NCBI RefSeq assembly: GCF_000346465.2
Contig: NC_034014.1
Location: forward strand, 13,141,782-13,205,781
Length of the DNA: 64,000 nucleotides
Source: Prunus persica
Taxonomy: Eukaryota > Streptophyta > Magnoliopsida > Rosales > Rosaceae
Direction of reading: 5' to 3'
Part shown: positions 11,679 through 22,221 of the stretch, one piece after another
How positions within the stretch are numbered: the stretch's first letter is position 1
Layout: each line of letters opens with the position of its first letter
Translations under genes and position numbers: made by a program
The notes under the pieces: generated by a model
The model's database searches: none
What the model was told of the DNA's origin: nothing
Seen by the model: the letters and a program-made list of their open reading frames with translations, nothing else

Positions 11679-11850
11679 ATTATGAATTTCCCAATTTGCC
11701 CTTAATTTTGACAGAAAATTTAACCAAGTTGACGGAAAGACCAATGATGCAACATGAGATCTAATTAAAACATCACTGTAACAATTTAACAATATGAGGG
11801 GCGAAAAGTAAAGTTTGATCTTAGTCCGGGACTATTGCTACATTTTGCCT
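10138..11850. mobile_element. non-coding element with long terminal inverted repeats
   Basis: The left arm (from AGCAAAATTGTAGCAAT at 10138) matches the reverse complement of the right arm (ending ATTGCTACATTTTGC near 11848) over roughly 170 bases with scattered differences. Shared blocks include GACTAAGA.CAAACTTTACTTTTC and TTGTTAAATTGTTACAGTG. An hAT-type MITE is inserted in the left half. CT (10923-10953) and GA (11635-11670) microsatellites lie inside. No transposase is encoded; a Mutator-like or other long-TIR origin is possible but unproven. Confidence 0.7.
10320..10866. mobile_element. hAT-type MITE, ACCGG-rich, nested insertion
   Basis: The element starts TAGGGGTGGGC and ends GCCCACCCCTA, a perfect 11-base inverted repeat. 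It is flanked by identical 8-bp direct repeats CTTGACAT (10312-10319 and 10867-10874), the hAT signature. Both subterminal regions are packed with ACCGG/CCGGT motifs around an AT-rich core. There is no open frame of note. Confidence 0.9.
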
Positions 11851-11985
11851 AAAGCCAAAAAAGCATGTACAGAAACTACTACTAGGCTATCACCTACCCT
11901 AATGAAAATATATAGCAAAGCAATTCCAACAAAAAAATTTCCTTTCCCCAAGATAAGACCAAATTGGTCCTGAGCTCACTGGTCA

Positions 11986-14015
11986 TCAGTCTAAACGCCT
12001 CAACATCTGCCGATTGTATTTGGCAGCAGCAACCATGTTGCTGAGGGCAGGCTGGACTTCAGAGTATTTGCGTGTCTTGAGACCACAGTCCGGGTTAACC
12101 CAGACCATGTTGTTCTCAAGGACCTTAATGATATTCTTAATTTTGACACAAAGTTCTGTGTCAGACGGGATCCTGGGTGAGTGGACATCATAGACACCAG
12201 GACCAATGCCAGAACCAAACTTCAGTCCCTCAGGGAGGACTGAGAGCAGCTTCTCATCTGATTTGGAGTTCTCGATGGTGATAACATCCGCATCCATGTC
12301 AATGATCGAGTGAATGATGTCATTGAAATTTGAGTAGCACATGTGGGTGTGGATCTGTCCAAAACAGGAATTCAAGCATTATACTAACGTTTTGATAAAG
12401 TAGGCCAATTCATACTATTAATTTGTATTCAGTATATGAGTTTCCAGAAAACATCCCTTTGTATCTGTTAGACAGCCTCGTTAATTCCATTTTATAAATG
12501 AATTTTTTATACTGTCATTGACGCATGTTTAGTCAAAGTACTTAAAAGATCTAGCACTGAAGTGAAACAAAAAATGATCTGACACTGTTGACTTATAGAC
12601 CGGACCAAATGGTAGAGAAGTGAAAAGGAACCTGGGTAGTATCCTGAACACCGCAGTTCGTAATCCTGAAGGAGTGAACAGCCCAACCTAGATAGAGAGC
12701 CTGCTCAGCCTTCCTCAAAGGCAAACCTTCTCTTAGAGCAGGCTCATCAATCTGGATTACGGTAATGCCTGCTTTCTCAAGATCCTCAACCTCGTCCTTG
12801 ATGGCCAAAGCAATCTGATAGCAGGTCTTAAATCTGAAAGCAGGCAGATACCTTGTTTAAAAGCTAGAAAAGAATAACCAAAAAAGATCAGGAAATTGGT
12901 ATGCTTGTATTCTTACCTGGGCTGGTCATTTCTCACAAAGGACCAGTTCAGAATGGTAACAGGTCCAGTGAGCATGCCCTTAATAGGTCTCTTCGTCATC
13001 CCTTGAGCTAGTGAAGACCAGAAGACTGTCATGGGCTTGGGGCGGCTCACATCACCATAGATGATAGGTGGCTTGACACAGCGGGAACCATAAGATTGGA
13101 CCCACCCATTGGAAGTGAAGGCAAATCCAGATAATTGCTCCCCAAAGTACTCAACCATGTCATTCCTCTGGGTTGGCAATATATTGACAAATATAATCAG
13201 GAATCAAAAACCCTCTTTGCACAACAAAAGCATGGCCTAGTTGAACGAACAAGCATTCTATCTATTGAAAGCTCACCTCGGGCTCTCCATGTACCAACAC
13301 ATCAATGTCCAGCTCTTCCTGGAGCTTGACAACTTTGTTTATTTCCTCCTTCATTGCATTGACATAATCTTCCTCAGAGATTCTAGGAAGATGAAGAGAG
13401 CAGTTTAATATTTGCACTAAAAAGAATGAACAGAATTCTGAGGTCACACAACTTCCACAACAAGAATGCTCACTTCTTATCCTTGAATTCCCGGCGCACT
13501 CTTCTTACATCTATTGTTTGAGGGAAAGATCCAATGGTGGTTGTTGGAAGAATAGGAAGGTTCAGCTTCTTTTGCTGAGCATCTAACCTTGCAGTCACAT
13601 TTGTAGCCCGACGGAGGTCAGAGCCCTTCAGTGCAGCAGCCTATGCAAGAAAATGATAACCCCATAAGTGCAAAATAATCACTTACAGGTCACTTTAAAA
13701 CAGATAAAAATAAAAAACCAAAAAACTTACAGCCTTCTGGACAGCCTCATTCGTCACCTTAGGGGAGGATTTTCTTGAAGCTTGAGCTGCAGCATTGATG
13801 GAGAAAAATGCCTGGAAATGATTAGGTTGTGAGAAGTTCAAAAGTACTACAAATGAAAAGATCCTCAAAGTAAGAAAGCTTTAAAGAATTACAGAAAGTT
13901 TCCAGTCCCGAATAACACATCTAGTAGGAGATCAATTAAATATGCAGTAATTCACCTGCTTATATAAATAACAATGTCCACAGCACTGCATAGCATAGTC
14001 TTAAGTAAAAAAGGG

Positions 14016-14050
<35 letters not shown>

Positions 14051-16703
14051 AGCATAGGGAGGACATCAAGATGATCAAGTAAAGTTAATGATTATGTCAA
14101 TGCAATCAGAAACATTCAGTACCGAAATATCAAAACAGTATTTTTTGCACTGTTCGGCGCTCTGAAAGACTCATTTGTTTACATGCTTTATGCATAACAT
14201 CCCTCCAATTTGAAAAATCGTTAAATGGAATGCTCAAATATCTTAGGACTGTCTAAATGATAATCAGAAGGTACATAAGATTTTATTTTATTTTTAAAAA
14301 AAATATTAAAAACCATTATCAAATGCAGAAGTTTTAGATTTACAATATTTTTTTACGCCTAAATATATATATATATTTTAAAAAGAATAAAAAAAGACTA
14401 AAAATTAAATACCTCATCCTTGTGTCCGGACAATGCCTTAGCCAAGGCATTTACTTCAACAACTTTTTGGGCTGCAAATGCAAGCCATGATTTAACCTCT
14501 TTATCCAACTCAGTCTCATTCACTATATCAACTGCAGTGTGTAGAAGAGAGCAGGATGTGGAGACAACGATCTTGTCTGCAGAAAAAACATATTATATTA
14601 GATAAAATTACTTACAGCAAACTGAATACATCCATCACTTAATCACTTATCAATAAACCTTTTCCAACAATGCCCTCAAGAGCTTGCAGGGTACGGAGGG
14701 AAGATGCAAGATCGTTGGCCCATATATTCCTTCCATCAACCACTCCAGCAAAAAGGTGTTTTCCAGAAGGAAATCCATCATTAATTAAATCAAGGGTCTT
14801 TTCTCCACGAATTAGGTCAAACCCATAACCGGTAACACCCTTCAAAGAGGTAAGTGTCTTGTATGCCTCGGCAGTAACATCAGCAAAGTACGTCTCAATC
14901 AGAACATTTAAACCAGATAAAGATGACTCTAGCTCTGAGTAGGCATGAGCAAATGCGTGCAATTGGTTAGCATCAAGATCCCAAACAAGGGTGGGCTCAT
15001 CAAACTGGATCCAGGTAGCACCAGCTGCCTTAAGTTCTGCCACAACCTCCCTGTATGGTTTTGGTCATCATTAGAGATATTACAAACACAACTAATATAA
15101 AAACATATAAATGTCTATGTAATAGGGAAAGTCAGTTACTTGTAAACTGGAAGAATATAGCGAAGTAGGGATAGAGGGGGAAAGGATTGTTCAGTACCCC
15201 TTGCTGGTTTTGATAGCAACAAGTAGGATACAGGTCCTATAAGGACGGGAACAGTATCCAATCCAAGCTGCATTGTATCAAAATATGAATGAATCAACAA
15301 TTCATACAAATATGGGACATTAAATTGAAAACTAAAAAGGAATTAAGTTAGATGCAGAAAAGTGGGCTAATTCTTTCATAACAAACTATTTAAAATAAAA
15401 TTACAAAAACTTTGGCATCTCCTTTCAAGGCGATATGATAAAAATACATGAAATAAGAAGTCATAGTACTTAAAATGAGATGTTATTCTCAAATCACAAC
15501 GCAACATGATAAAGTTATAGACCATAAAGTGTGAGATAGCCCTTAAACAGACTATTCATGGCATTTAGGATTCATTAATTTTACTTGGATCCATTTCAAT
15601 TTATTTAAATATTAAACATGTACTGGGAACAAAAGACGAGATCTTAAAATTGAGGAAGACTTACAGCTTTGGCCTCCTTGAATTCATCCACTGCCTTGTG
15701 AGAGGCATAAGAGAACCTAATATGTGGCCCCAATTCAGGGACAATGTAATGGCTGCAGAAAAGGATGTGCCATAGGTGTTCGATTAAGACAATTTACAAA
15801 CACAAACCAAACTCATTGAAATACTTGAAACATGAGCTGCATATTTCACTTACTAGTTGGTGTCAAACCACTTGGTCATTTCCATAGCACGAACATGTGC
15901 ATTCCCTCTAGCCATTGAAAAGTAGGTCTCCAAGCCAACCTCGCCGCTTTTCCAACCATATCTAGGGGGTACAGCCCCAAGCATGGCTGTGGTGTCTAAC
16001 ATCTGATCATAGTATGAGAAGGTGTTGCTTGGGATATACTTAATACCAGCATCAGCCAGCTGCTTCCAGATGCATGACCTAAGACCTGCAGCCACGTTTT
16101 GCAATTCCTCGGCACTACTCTTCCCATCCCAGAAAGATTCCAAGGCAAACTTGAGCTCTCTCTTCGGTCCTATGCGGGGAAGACCAACAATGTGGGATGC
16201 CATTGCTCTGTTCCACCATACACATAGGTCACAAAACAAAGTTAAAAACTAACCTATTTGTCTTATAAAAACAAAAACAAAAAGAGTCCTATCAAGTCTA
16301 CTCGAACAATATAAGTTAAAAGAGAAATACTAACAAATAAAGCAGTTATAAACCATCCATTAAAACAACAAACTTCCACGGCCTTGTTCATTAATTTGCT
16401 AAACAAACCCACCATTCAGTTTGGAAACATAAGATAATAAAAGAATGAAAACCATCAAAACAATACAGAACAAACTATTAAATGAGACAGCACATATAGA
16501 AAGTGAGAAATTAAAACCCATAAAAGAAGAGCAACAACCTCTGAATTGAATGAAAGTATGAGTGAGAAGGAGACGAAGAGAGGGTAATACCTGGTACTAT
16601 GGGACTTGAAGTAGTGGGTAAAGCGAAGAAGAGTGGGACGTTCAGCTGAGAAACAGAGAGACCCATAACAAGGCCCAAAAGTAATTGATGAAACTTGCTT
16701 CAT
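11986..16703 (-). CDS. MS3: cobalamin-independent methionine synthase, probably plastidial
   Basis: Twelve exons run on the minus strand: 16703-16591, 16207-15854, 15752-15665, 15267-15140, 15050-14659, 14576-14413, 13811-13731, 13640-13474, 13382-13277, 13167-12917, 12833-12632 and 12354-11986. All join in phase and give about 804 residues. The body from MASHIVG is 765 residues, the length of cytosolic plant MetE. The first exon adds 39 residues rich in Ser, Arg and hydroxyl groups and joins as [10 protein letters not shown], as in the chloroplast isoform MS3. The enzyme transfers the methyl group of 5-methyltetrahydrofolate triglutamate to homocysteine. Zinc ligands are visible in HTHMC, TIEN and NPDCGLK. 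No defect is seen. Plastid targeting is inferred. Confidence 0.93.
14020..14046 (+). repeat. GA microsatellite in a methionine synthase intron
   Basis: A pure AG run lies within the intron between exons 6 and 7 of the plus-strand order (the gene reads from the minus strand). Confidence 0.9.
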
Positions 16704-16953
16704 TTATACTTGAAGCTACTTTCTGTTTTTCCTCACTCTCTCTCAATATTCTTTTTCCCAACTTTGCAATTAGACTCAAACTAGCTATGGATTATGTAAG
16801 GAGGATGGGCTATGGCTTTTTTTCACAGCCACCCCGATTCAAGATATTTATTTGGCCTTGTAGAGCATGTAGCTTCTCAAGTCTTCAGCTGTTTCCCCCC
16901 GGCCGCCAAAAAACCACCCCACCCACGACACAGCCCGGCCCCTGCCGCACCCC

Positions 16954-16992
<39 letters not shown>

Positions 16993-17993
16993 TACTTTTT
17001 ATCCCTGTAGTTTGTCACTTTTACCACGGTAACTCCTGTTAGTTCTTGAGGGGCATTTCCGTACAAGGACAAATTATGGAAAAAAAATAATTCAAAAAAG
17101 AAGAAAAGGAGGCATTCAGTTCAGCCCAATCCAGGGGAAGCTGTCGGTTGAGGTAGGAGGGCGGAGATGGGGACCTTGGAACGAGACCCAAGCGCGAGAC
17201 CCAGACGATATGGGAGAAGAGAGAGAGGCAGAGAAGGGGGAGGCAGGCGAAAAGGAGGCGTTCGAGCACTAGAACGATCGAAGGGTTCTCAATTTGAATC
17301 TACTTGAACTGGAGCGAGACCCAGACGCCAATGAGGAAATTGGTCTCGACGCAGAGGACGGCGGCGAGGGCTGCGAGGCTTTTGATTCACATTTCAACCA
17401 GTAGGCAACTTAGCGCATGGTTTTTGTTTTGATGAATCAAGGTTTTTAATGGAGGGCACTGATGAAACTGGTAGTGTCAAGCAACGACCCAATTCAACAG
17501 TTGGCTCATCATCATTTTCAGTTCCTAAACCAAACAGCAATTTAGAGATACCCAATTCCAATTCAGCTCATTTTGGGCTGGTGATTTCCTTCCCATTGTA
17601 GAGGCCACATGCGCTCCAACAGTGATATCCCATTAGGATTCTCAGCTGGGGATACGGCTAAGGCTAGGGTTTTGGGATGAATCTCTCTCTCTCTTTTTTT
17701 CCATCTTGAATTGCTTAAATTGAAAAGTACGGGACAAAATTGACCAAATTAAAATGACATAGACCAAAAAGATAAAAATGGCAAACTGTAATGACCAAAA
17801 GTGACTTTTTATCTTTCTCGTATATGGGTGCGATTAGTAAAAAAAAAATTTCAAGACTTTTTGTGTCCCTCTATTTCTCATATATGTTTGGTGGTAACGA
17901 GGGGCAGAGAGGCAGTGGGTGTCTTTCATATGCTTGTTTGGGTACTGGTCATGGCTGAGTGTTTTAGTAGTTTTGGGGAGAAATGGGGAGGTA
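16704..17993. other. upstream region of the methionine synthase gene, repeat remnants
   Basis: It contains a CT microsatellite (about 16962-16988). The blocks near 17000-17030 and 17700-17815 are partly inverted copies of each other, with phrases such as AAAAGTGAC and TTTGTCACTTTTACC, like a decayed long-TIR element. No gene is recognised. Confidence 0.5.
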
Positions 17994-17996
17994 TAA

Positions 17997-18827
17997 GAGC
18001 AACTCCACCCATTTGCCCTTAGCCATGGCAAGGGTGGAGCTAGGGCAAGCACTATTCACGTGAATAGTGGTTGCCCTTGCAAATAGTAAATCGTTTCTCC
18101 ACCCGTTGCCCTTAGCCATGGCAATTACTATTCACTTTTTTGTTTTTTCCTCCTATTTTTTAATGAAAATAATTAATTTGGGTAATATTTTCAGATAAGA
18201 TTTTCGGATTCCTACGTGTCAAGACTATTCATAATCAGATAAAATTTTCGGATAAGATATTTGGATTCAAATTTCGGATTAATTTCAAAGTTCAAATTTC
18301 AGATAAATTTTTGGGTTCAAATTTCGAATGAATTTCAAAATTCAAAATTCAGATAAATTTGGGTTCAAATTTCGGATGAATTTCAAAATGCTAGATGAAA
18401 AAGAGGAAAATGTTGTGTAAAAAGAGTGAATATTAGTAGAAGTATAATGAAATGTAAGAGTATTGGTGTTGAAAGTGAAGGGTATTGATAGGTATTTATA
18501 GAAAAAAATATCAGAATTTTTTAGAATTTTTTAGAATTTTTTTTCATATTTTTTTCACCCAAAAAAGCCTCAGCCGTTGGATTAGAAAGGAGAAGCAGAT
18601 CGGAAGGCACTGAGCGCGACACGTGGCAGCGTACCAGCTAGCTGACGTCAGCGTGACGCCAGCGCTGACGTCAGCACCCTCGTTTTGGACCTGGGGCTGG
18701 TTTGGCCTTCGGGCTGGCCCGAGTTGGTGGGTCCCACACCAAACCCGGGCCTGGGCTGCACGCTGGAGCGGAATTTTTTTTTTTTTCTGCCCTTGCCTCG
18801 GGCTAGGCTCCTTCGCTGGAGCCACTC
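17997..18827. mobile_element. foldback element A (TAA target site)
   Basis: It begins GAGCAACTCCACC and ends GGAGCCACTC, imperfect inverted ends of the GAGCATCTCCAGC type. TAA flanks both sides (17994-17996 and 18828-18830), as in PIF/Harbinger elements. The first 500 bases are AT-rich with repeated TTCAAATTTCGGAT motifs; the last 240 are GC-rich. No coding region is seen. Confidence 0.7.
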
Positions 18828-18830
18828 TAA

Positions 18831-20012
18831 GAGCAAGTCTAGCAGCTAAGGTTGGACTCGGCCTTGGGGGGGGGGTGTTTGGGAGAAAAAGGTGTTTCCA
18901 GCAACAAAAGGCAGCCCGGGCAGGAGGTGGGGGCCACCAGATTGGGCTGGCCCGAGGTGGAGTTTGGCCCGAGAGCGAGCCCAAGGGTTGGTGATGCCAT
19001 TGCTGATGCCAACCTGGCGTCAGCCCTTCAGCTTTGAATTTGTTTTAAAAAAATTGCACGCTCGCGCTACAGTAGCCACCAACGGCTAGCTTCCACGTGT
19101 CGGCGTCTGGGCTCTCTGATCTGATTTTTTTCCTTCAATCCAATAGCACCCAATTTTTCTACAATAAAAAAATGAGAAAAAGAGTTTAATTAGTTGATTT
19201 ATTAGCGAACAAGGAAAAATATTATCTAGACAGGTAAATAGGTTGACCAAATCAAAATGTTTTTGAAAAAAATACCAAAAAAATTACTGAATTTTTTTTT
19301 TCTCTATACCTTATTTCCATTTTCAACATTTATTTTCATATTACTACATTTACTTAAGTTTACAGTGTAAATAAGGAAGTACCCCCCATTTGGATTCAAA
19401 TAAAAATACTAAAAAATTAAATTCCTACCAAATCAAAATATGAAAAATCGGTTTTAGTGCAAAATACGATTTAGGCTAAAAATGATGGCTTATTAAGTCA
19501 ATAAATACTTCTCATAAAATCAAGTTTTCTTATTTAATGTGTAAGGAATAAAAGCCACCAAAATTATCTTGAGAAAATGATTATTCCGAAAAATCATTTT
19601 TCATACTTAGCCAATATTGCACCTCTGCTAAAAAAATTCTGGGTCCGCCAGTGTCTATAAATACCAACCAATACTCTTCACTTTTAACACCAAATCCTCA
19701 TACTTTTTTTTTTCTATAAATACCAACCAATACAACTAATAAAATAAAATCTTATCCGAAAATATTATCCGATATGAATAGCATTGACACGTAGGACCCC
19801 AAAAATCTTATCCGAAAATATTATCCAAATTAATTGTTTAAGTAAAAAAAAGTTGTGAAAAAAACAAAAAAATGAATAGTATTTGCCATGGCAAAGGGCA
19901 ACTGCTGAAAACACACTTTGCTTGGGGGGCTAAGGCAGCTACTATTCACATGAATAGTAGCTGCCCTAGGGCTCCCCTTGCCATGGCAAGGGGCAAACTG
20001 CTAGAAATGCTC
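18831..20012. mobile_element. foldback element B, inverted relative of element A
   Basis: It begins GAGCAAGTCTAGCAG and ends CTGCTAGAAATGCTC, good inverted repeats, with TAA on both sides (18828-18830 shared with element A, and 20013-20015). Its right half is homologous to the left half of element A in the opposite orientation: GCCATGGCAA, ACTATTCA.GTGAATAGT, TCTTATCCGAAAAT. Its GC-rich part also pairs with that of A through GACACGTGG. It has no coding capacity. Confidence 0.7.
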
Positions 20013-20015
20013 TAA

Positions 20016-22157
20016 CAAGCTATCCTGTTGGGTTAGGGGCTAGAAGGATTGAGAGGGAGATGAGGAGAGAGAATATTTTTTAAATTGAAGAAAATATGGA
20101 AATCATTATATTTAATATGAGAAAATTTGGAAAACAAAAACTAACTTATTAAATGAATTAATAACTTTTTTTTAGAACATTTTTTATTGAGAATGGTTCA
20201 GAAGTGGAACCAATACTATTCATCTTGCCTGGTTTGCTATGATTTCAACCCAAAAAAAATTATAAAACTAGTTTGGTCAGTGTGTCCATAAGTCCCTTTT
20301 TTTTATTTTTGGACCGGATTTTTATTTTGTAAAAAAATTTGAAGGTTTTTTTGGGTACAAAACACAATTAAAATGTTATTTTTGTGGCTTAAAAATTTAC
20401 AAATAACCCAATTTCATGCAAATGAAAGTGATTGAGCCTAGAAAAGAGAGGTGATTTGGAGTTGGACTTGGGGAAAGATTAGTTATGGACTTAGAAATTT
20501 AGTATTTAGCTTAAAACTTTTATTAAAAAATTAAAAAATACACAACTAGTTTGGTTCGGCCCAGTCTAATTTTTTCACTATAAGAACTGGAATCGAAATT
20601 TGACCAAACCGATCTGGTTTGGTTTTTGGTCAACCCTGTTTTTTCTGATTTTTTTTTTCTCCGGCCCAAATCAACTAGGTTTTCAGGTTTGAATGTCCAT
20701 CCCTAAAACTCACACACACTAAATGAATACAAGAACTTAAACCCAGGGCCTTGCCTAGATGAGCAATTTCTCCAATGGGTCCTTTGCATTAATGACATTT
20801 TTTTTAGGACATTTCCTATTGAGAGGGTCGATAATATACTAAACTCACACACTACATAGATGATAAGACTTCTAGGACCTTTCCTGGGGGAGCAATTACT
20901 CCAAACCACTATACTAGTGGGTCCTTTGCTTAATGACATTGTTTTAAGTGTAAAGAAAATGACACATATCATGACAAGAAGGGAAAATGTTAAAGAGAAG
21001 TTTGCTAGCATTCCCCAATATAAGAAAGGGGAGAGGAAGAAAGGTGGCGTGGATCGAGAAAGTTTAGGATTTTATGATTATCGGATACAAGCAGATTATT
21101 TCTTTGGTTTTTCTTAATCTTAAGTTTGATCTTATATGCTTCGTAACTAGCTCAAGTTCCATATATCGATCTCTGATGTCAAAGAATCAAGTGGCATCGG
21201 CATGACTGCTATGAGAAGAAAGCAACAGTCATTGGGTTCTCATCCTTTTTTTCTCGTAGACATCCATAAAAGCATCAAGGTCCTTAAGAAAATTCAAAAC
21301 CAGGAGCCCCAAATTCTTGTGAAAAGTGTGTGGTTTTTACTATGGATAATTAGTAGGGTTAAAATTTTTTTTGGTCATTATATCTTTATGAAATTCCAAT
21401 TTGGTCACTGAGAAAAAAATTTAGCCAATTTGGTCACTATGATTTACAAAGTTTACAATTTATAGACATTCTGTCAATTTGTTATTAACATATATTAAAA
21501 TATTTAAAAACAATTAAAAATAATTTAAGAAATTTAAAAACAATTTGTTATTAACATTTCGCCTTCTGTGTAATCAATCTCGCCTGTCGATATCACTTAC
21601 CAATCAAGCAATCAATGGTCGAGATACAACCATGTGTTAGCACATCTTCCTTCGCTTTTAGTGGAAGTTGCGTCAGCTCCGCGTGGCCCAATCAGACGTT
21701 GCCACATGGTCCCCTATCAATCTTTGCTAGTTAATGTTAGCGCCTCTCGTTCGTCAGATGTGCTCTGTCAGCACCGCGTGGATGGCCAAAATCTCGCCAC
21801 GTGTCATGCCTAATTAAAATTCAATTTCTAATTTCCAAAACTTCTAAAATTCACCAAACATACCTATGAGCTCTGAAAAATTTCCTGAAAATTCTTACGG
21901 ACTCGTAAATACCTCTACAATTTTCTATAAACTCCACTTTTCTAAAATCCTTCAAAATATTTTTCAAATACTTTTCTAACACATCCAATAAATCCAAATC
22001 ACCTCCAAAAATTCAATTTAATCTCTGGAAATTGACCAAAATTCCATATTTCACTACTTTGAGCTCCAAAAAATTTCTTTTTCTCATATATCACTCCTAC
22101 TAAAAATACAAAACTTTTTAGGGGCTCACACATACTGCTTAAAGATTATTATGTAAG
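20016..22157. other. AT-rich intergenic DNA
   Basis: There is no recognisable gene. It includes an imperfect tandem duplication (20705-20945) and low-complexity AT runs. The stretch at 21340-21560 has repeated TTTGGTCA phrases like decayed non-coding repeats seen elsewhere in the window. Confidence 0.5.
20705..20945 (+). repeat. imperfect tandem duplication, period about 137 bp
   Basis: Both copies start AAACTCACACAC and share GAGCAAT...CTCCAA and GGGTCCTTTGC followed by TAATGACATT in the same order (20705-20800 and 20842-20945). The copies differ by many substitutions and small indels, so the duplication is old. Confidence 0.7.
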
Positions 22158-22173
22158 GTACACGGTTCAACTT
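22158..22173 (+). repeat. LINE target-site duplication, left copy
   Basis: The sequence GTACACGGTTCAACTT recurs exactly at 28254-28269 on the other side of the LINE. The last TT may belong to the poly(A) tail, so the true duplication is 14-16 bases. Confidence 0.9.
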
Positions 22174-22221
22174 TTTTTTTTTTTTTGGATTAAGTACGGG
22201 GACAAAGCCCCAAGAAACAGA

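Noticed and set aside
18544..19089. Several overlapping open frames on both strands in GC-rich DNA
   Set aside because: The composition, the position inside paired foldback elements and the lack of any domain or splice logic argue for chance.
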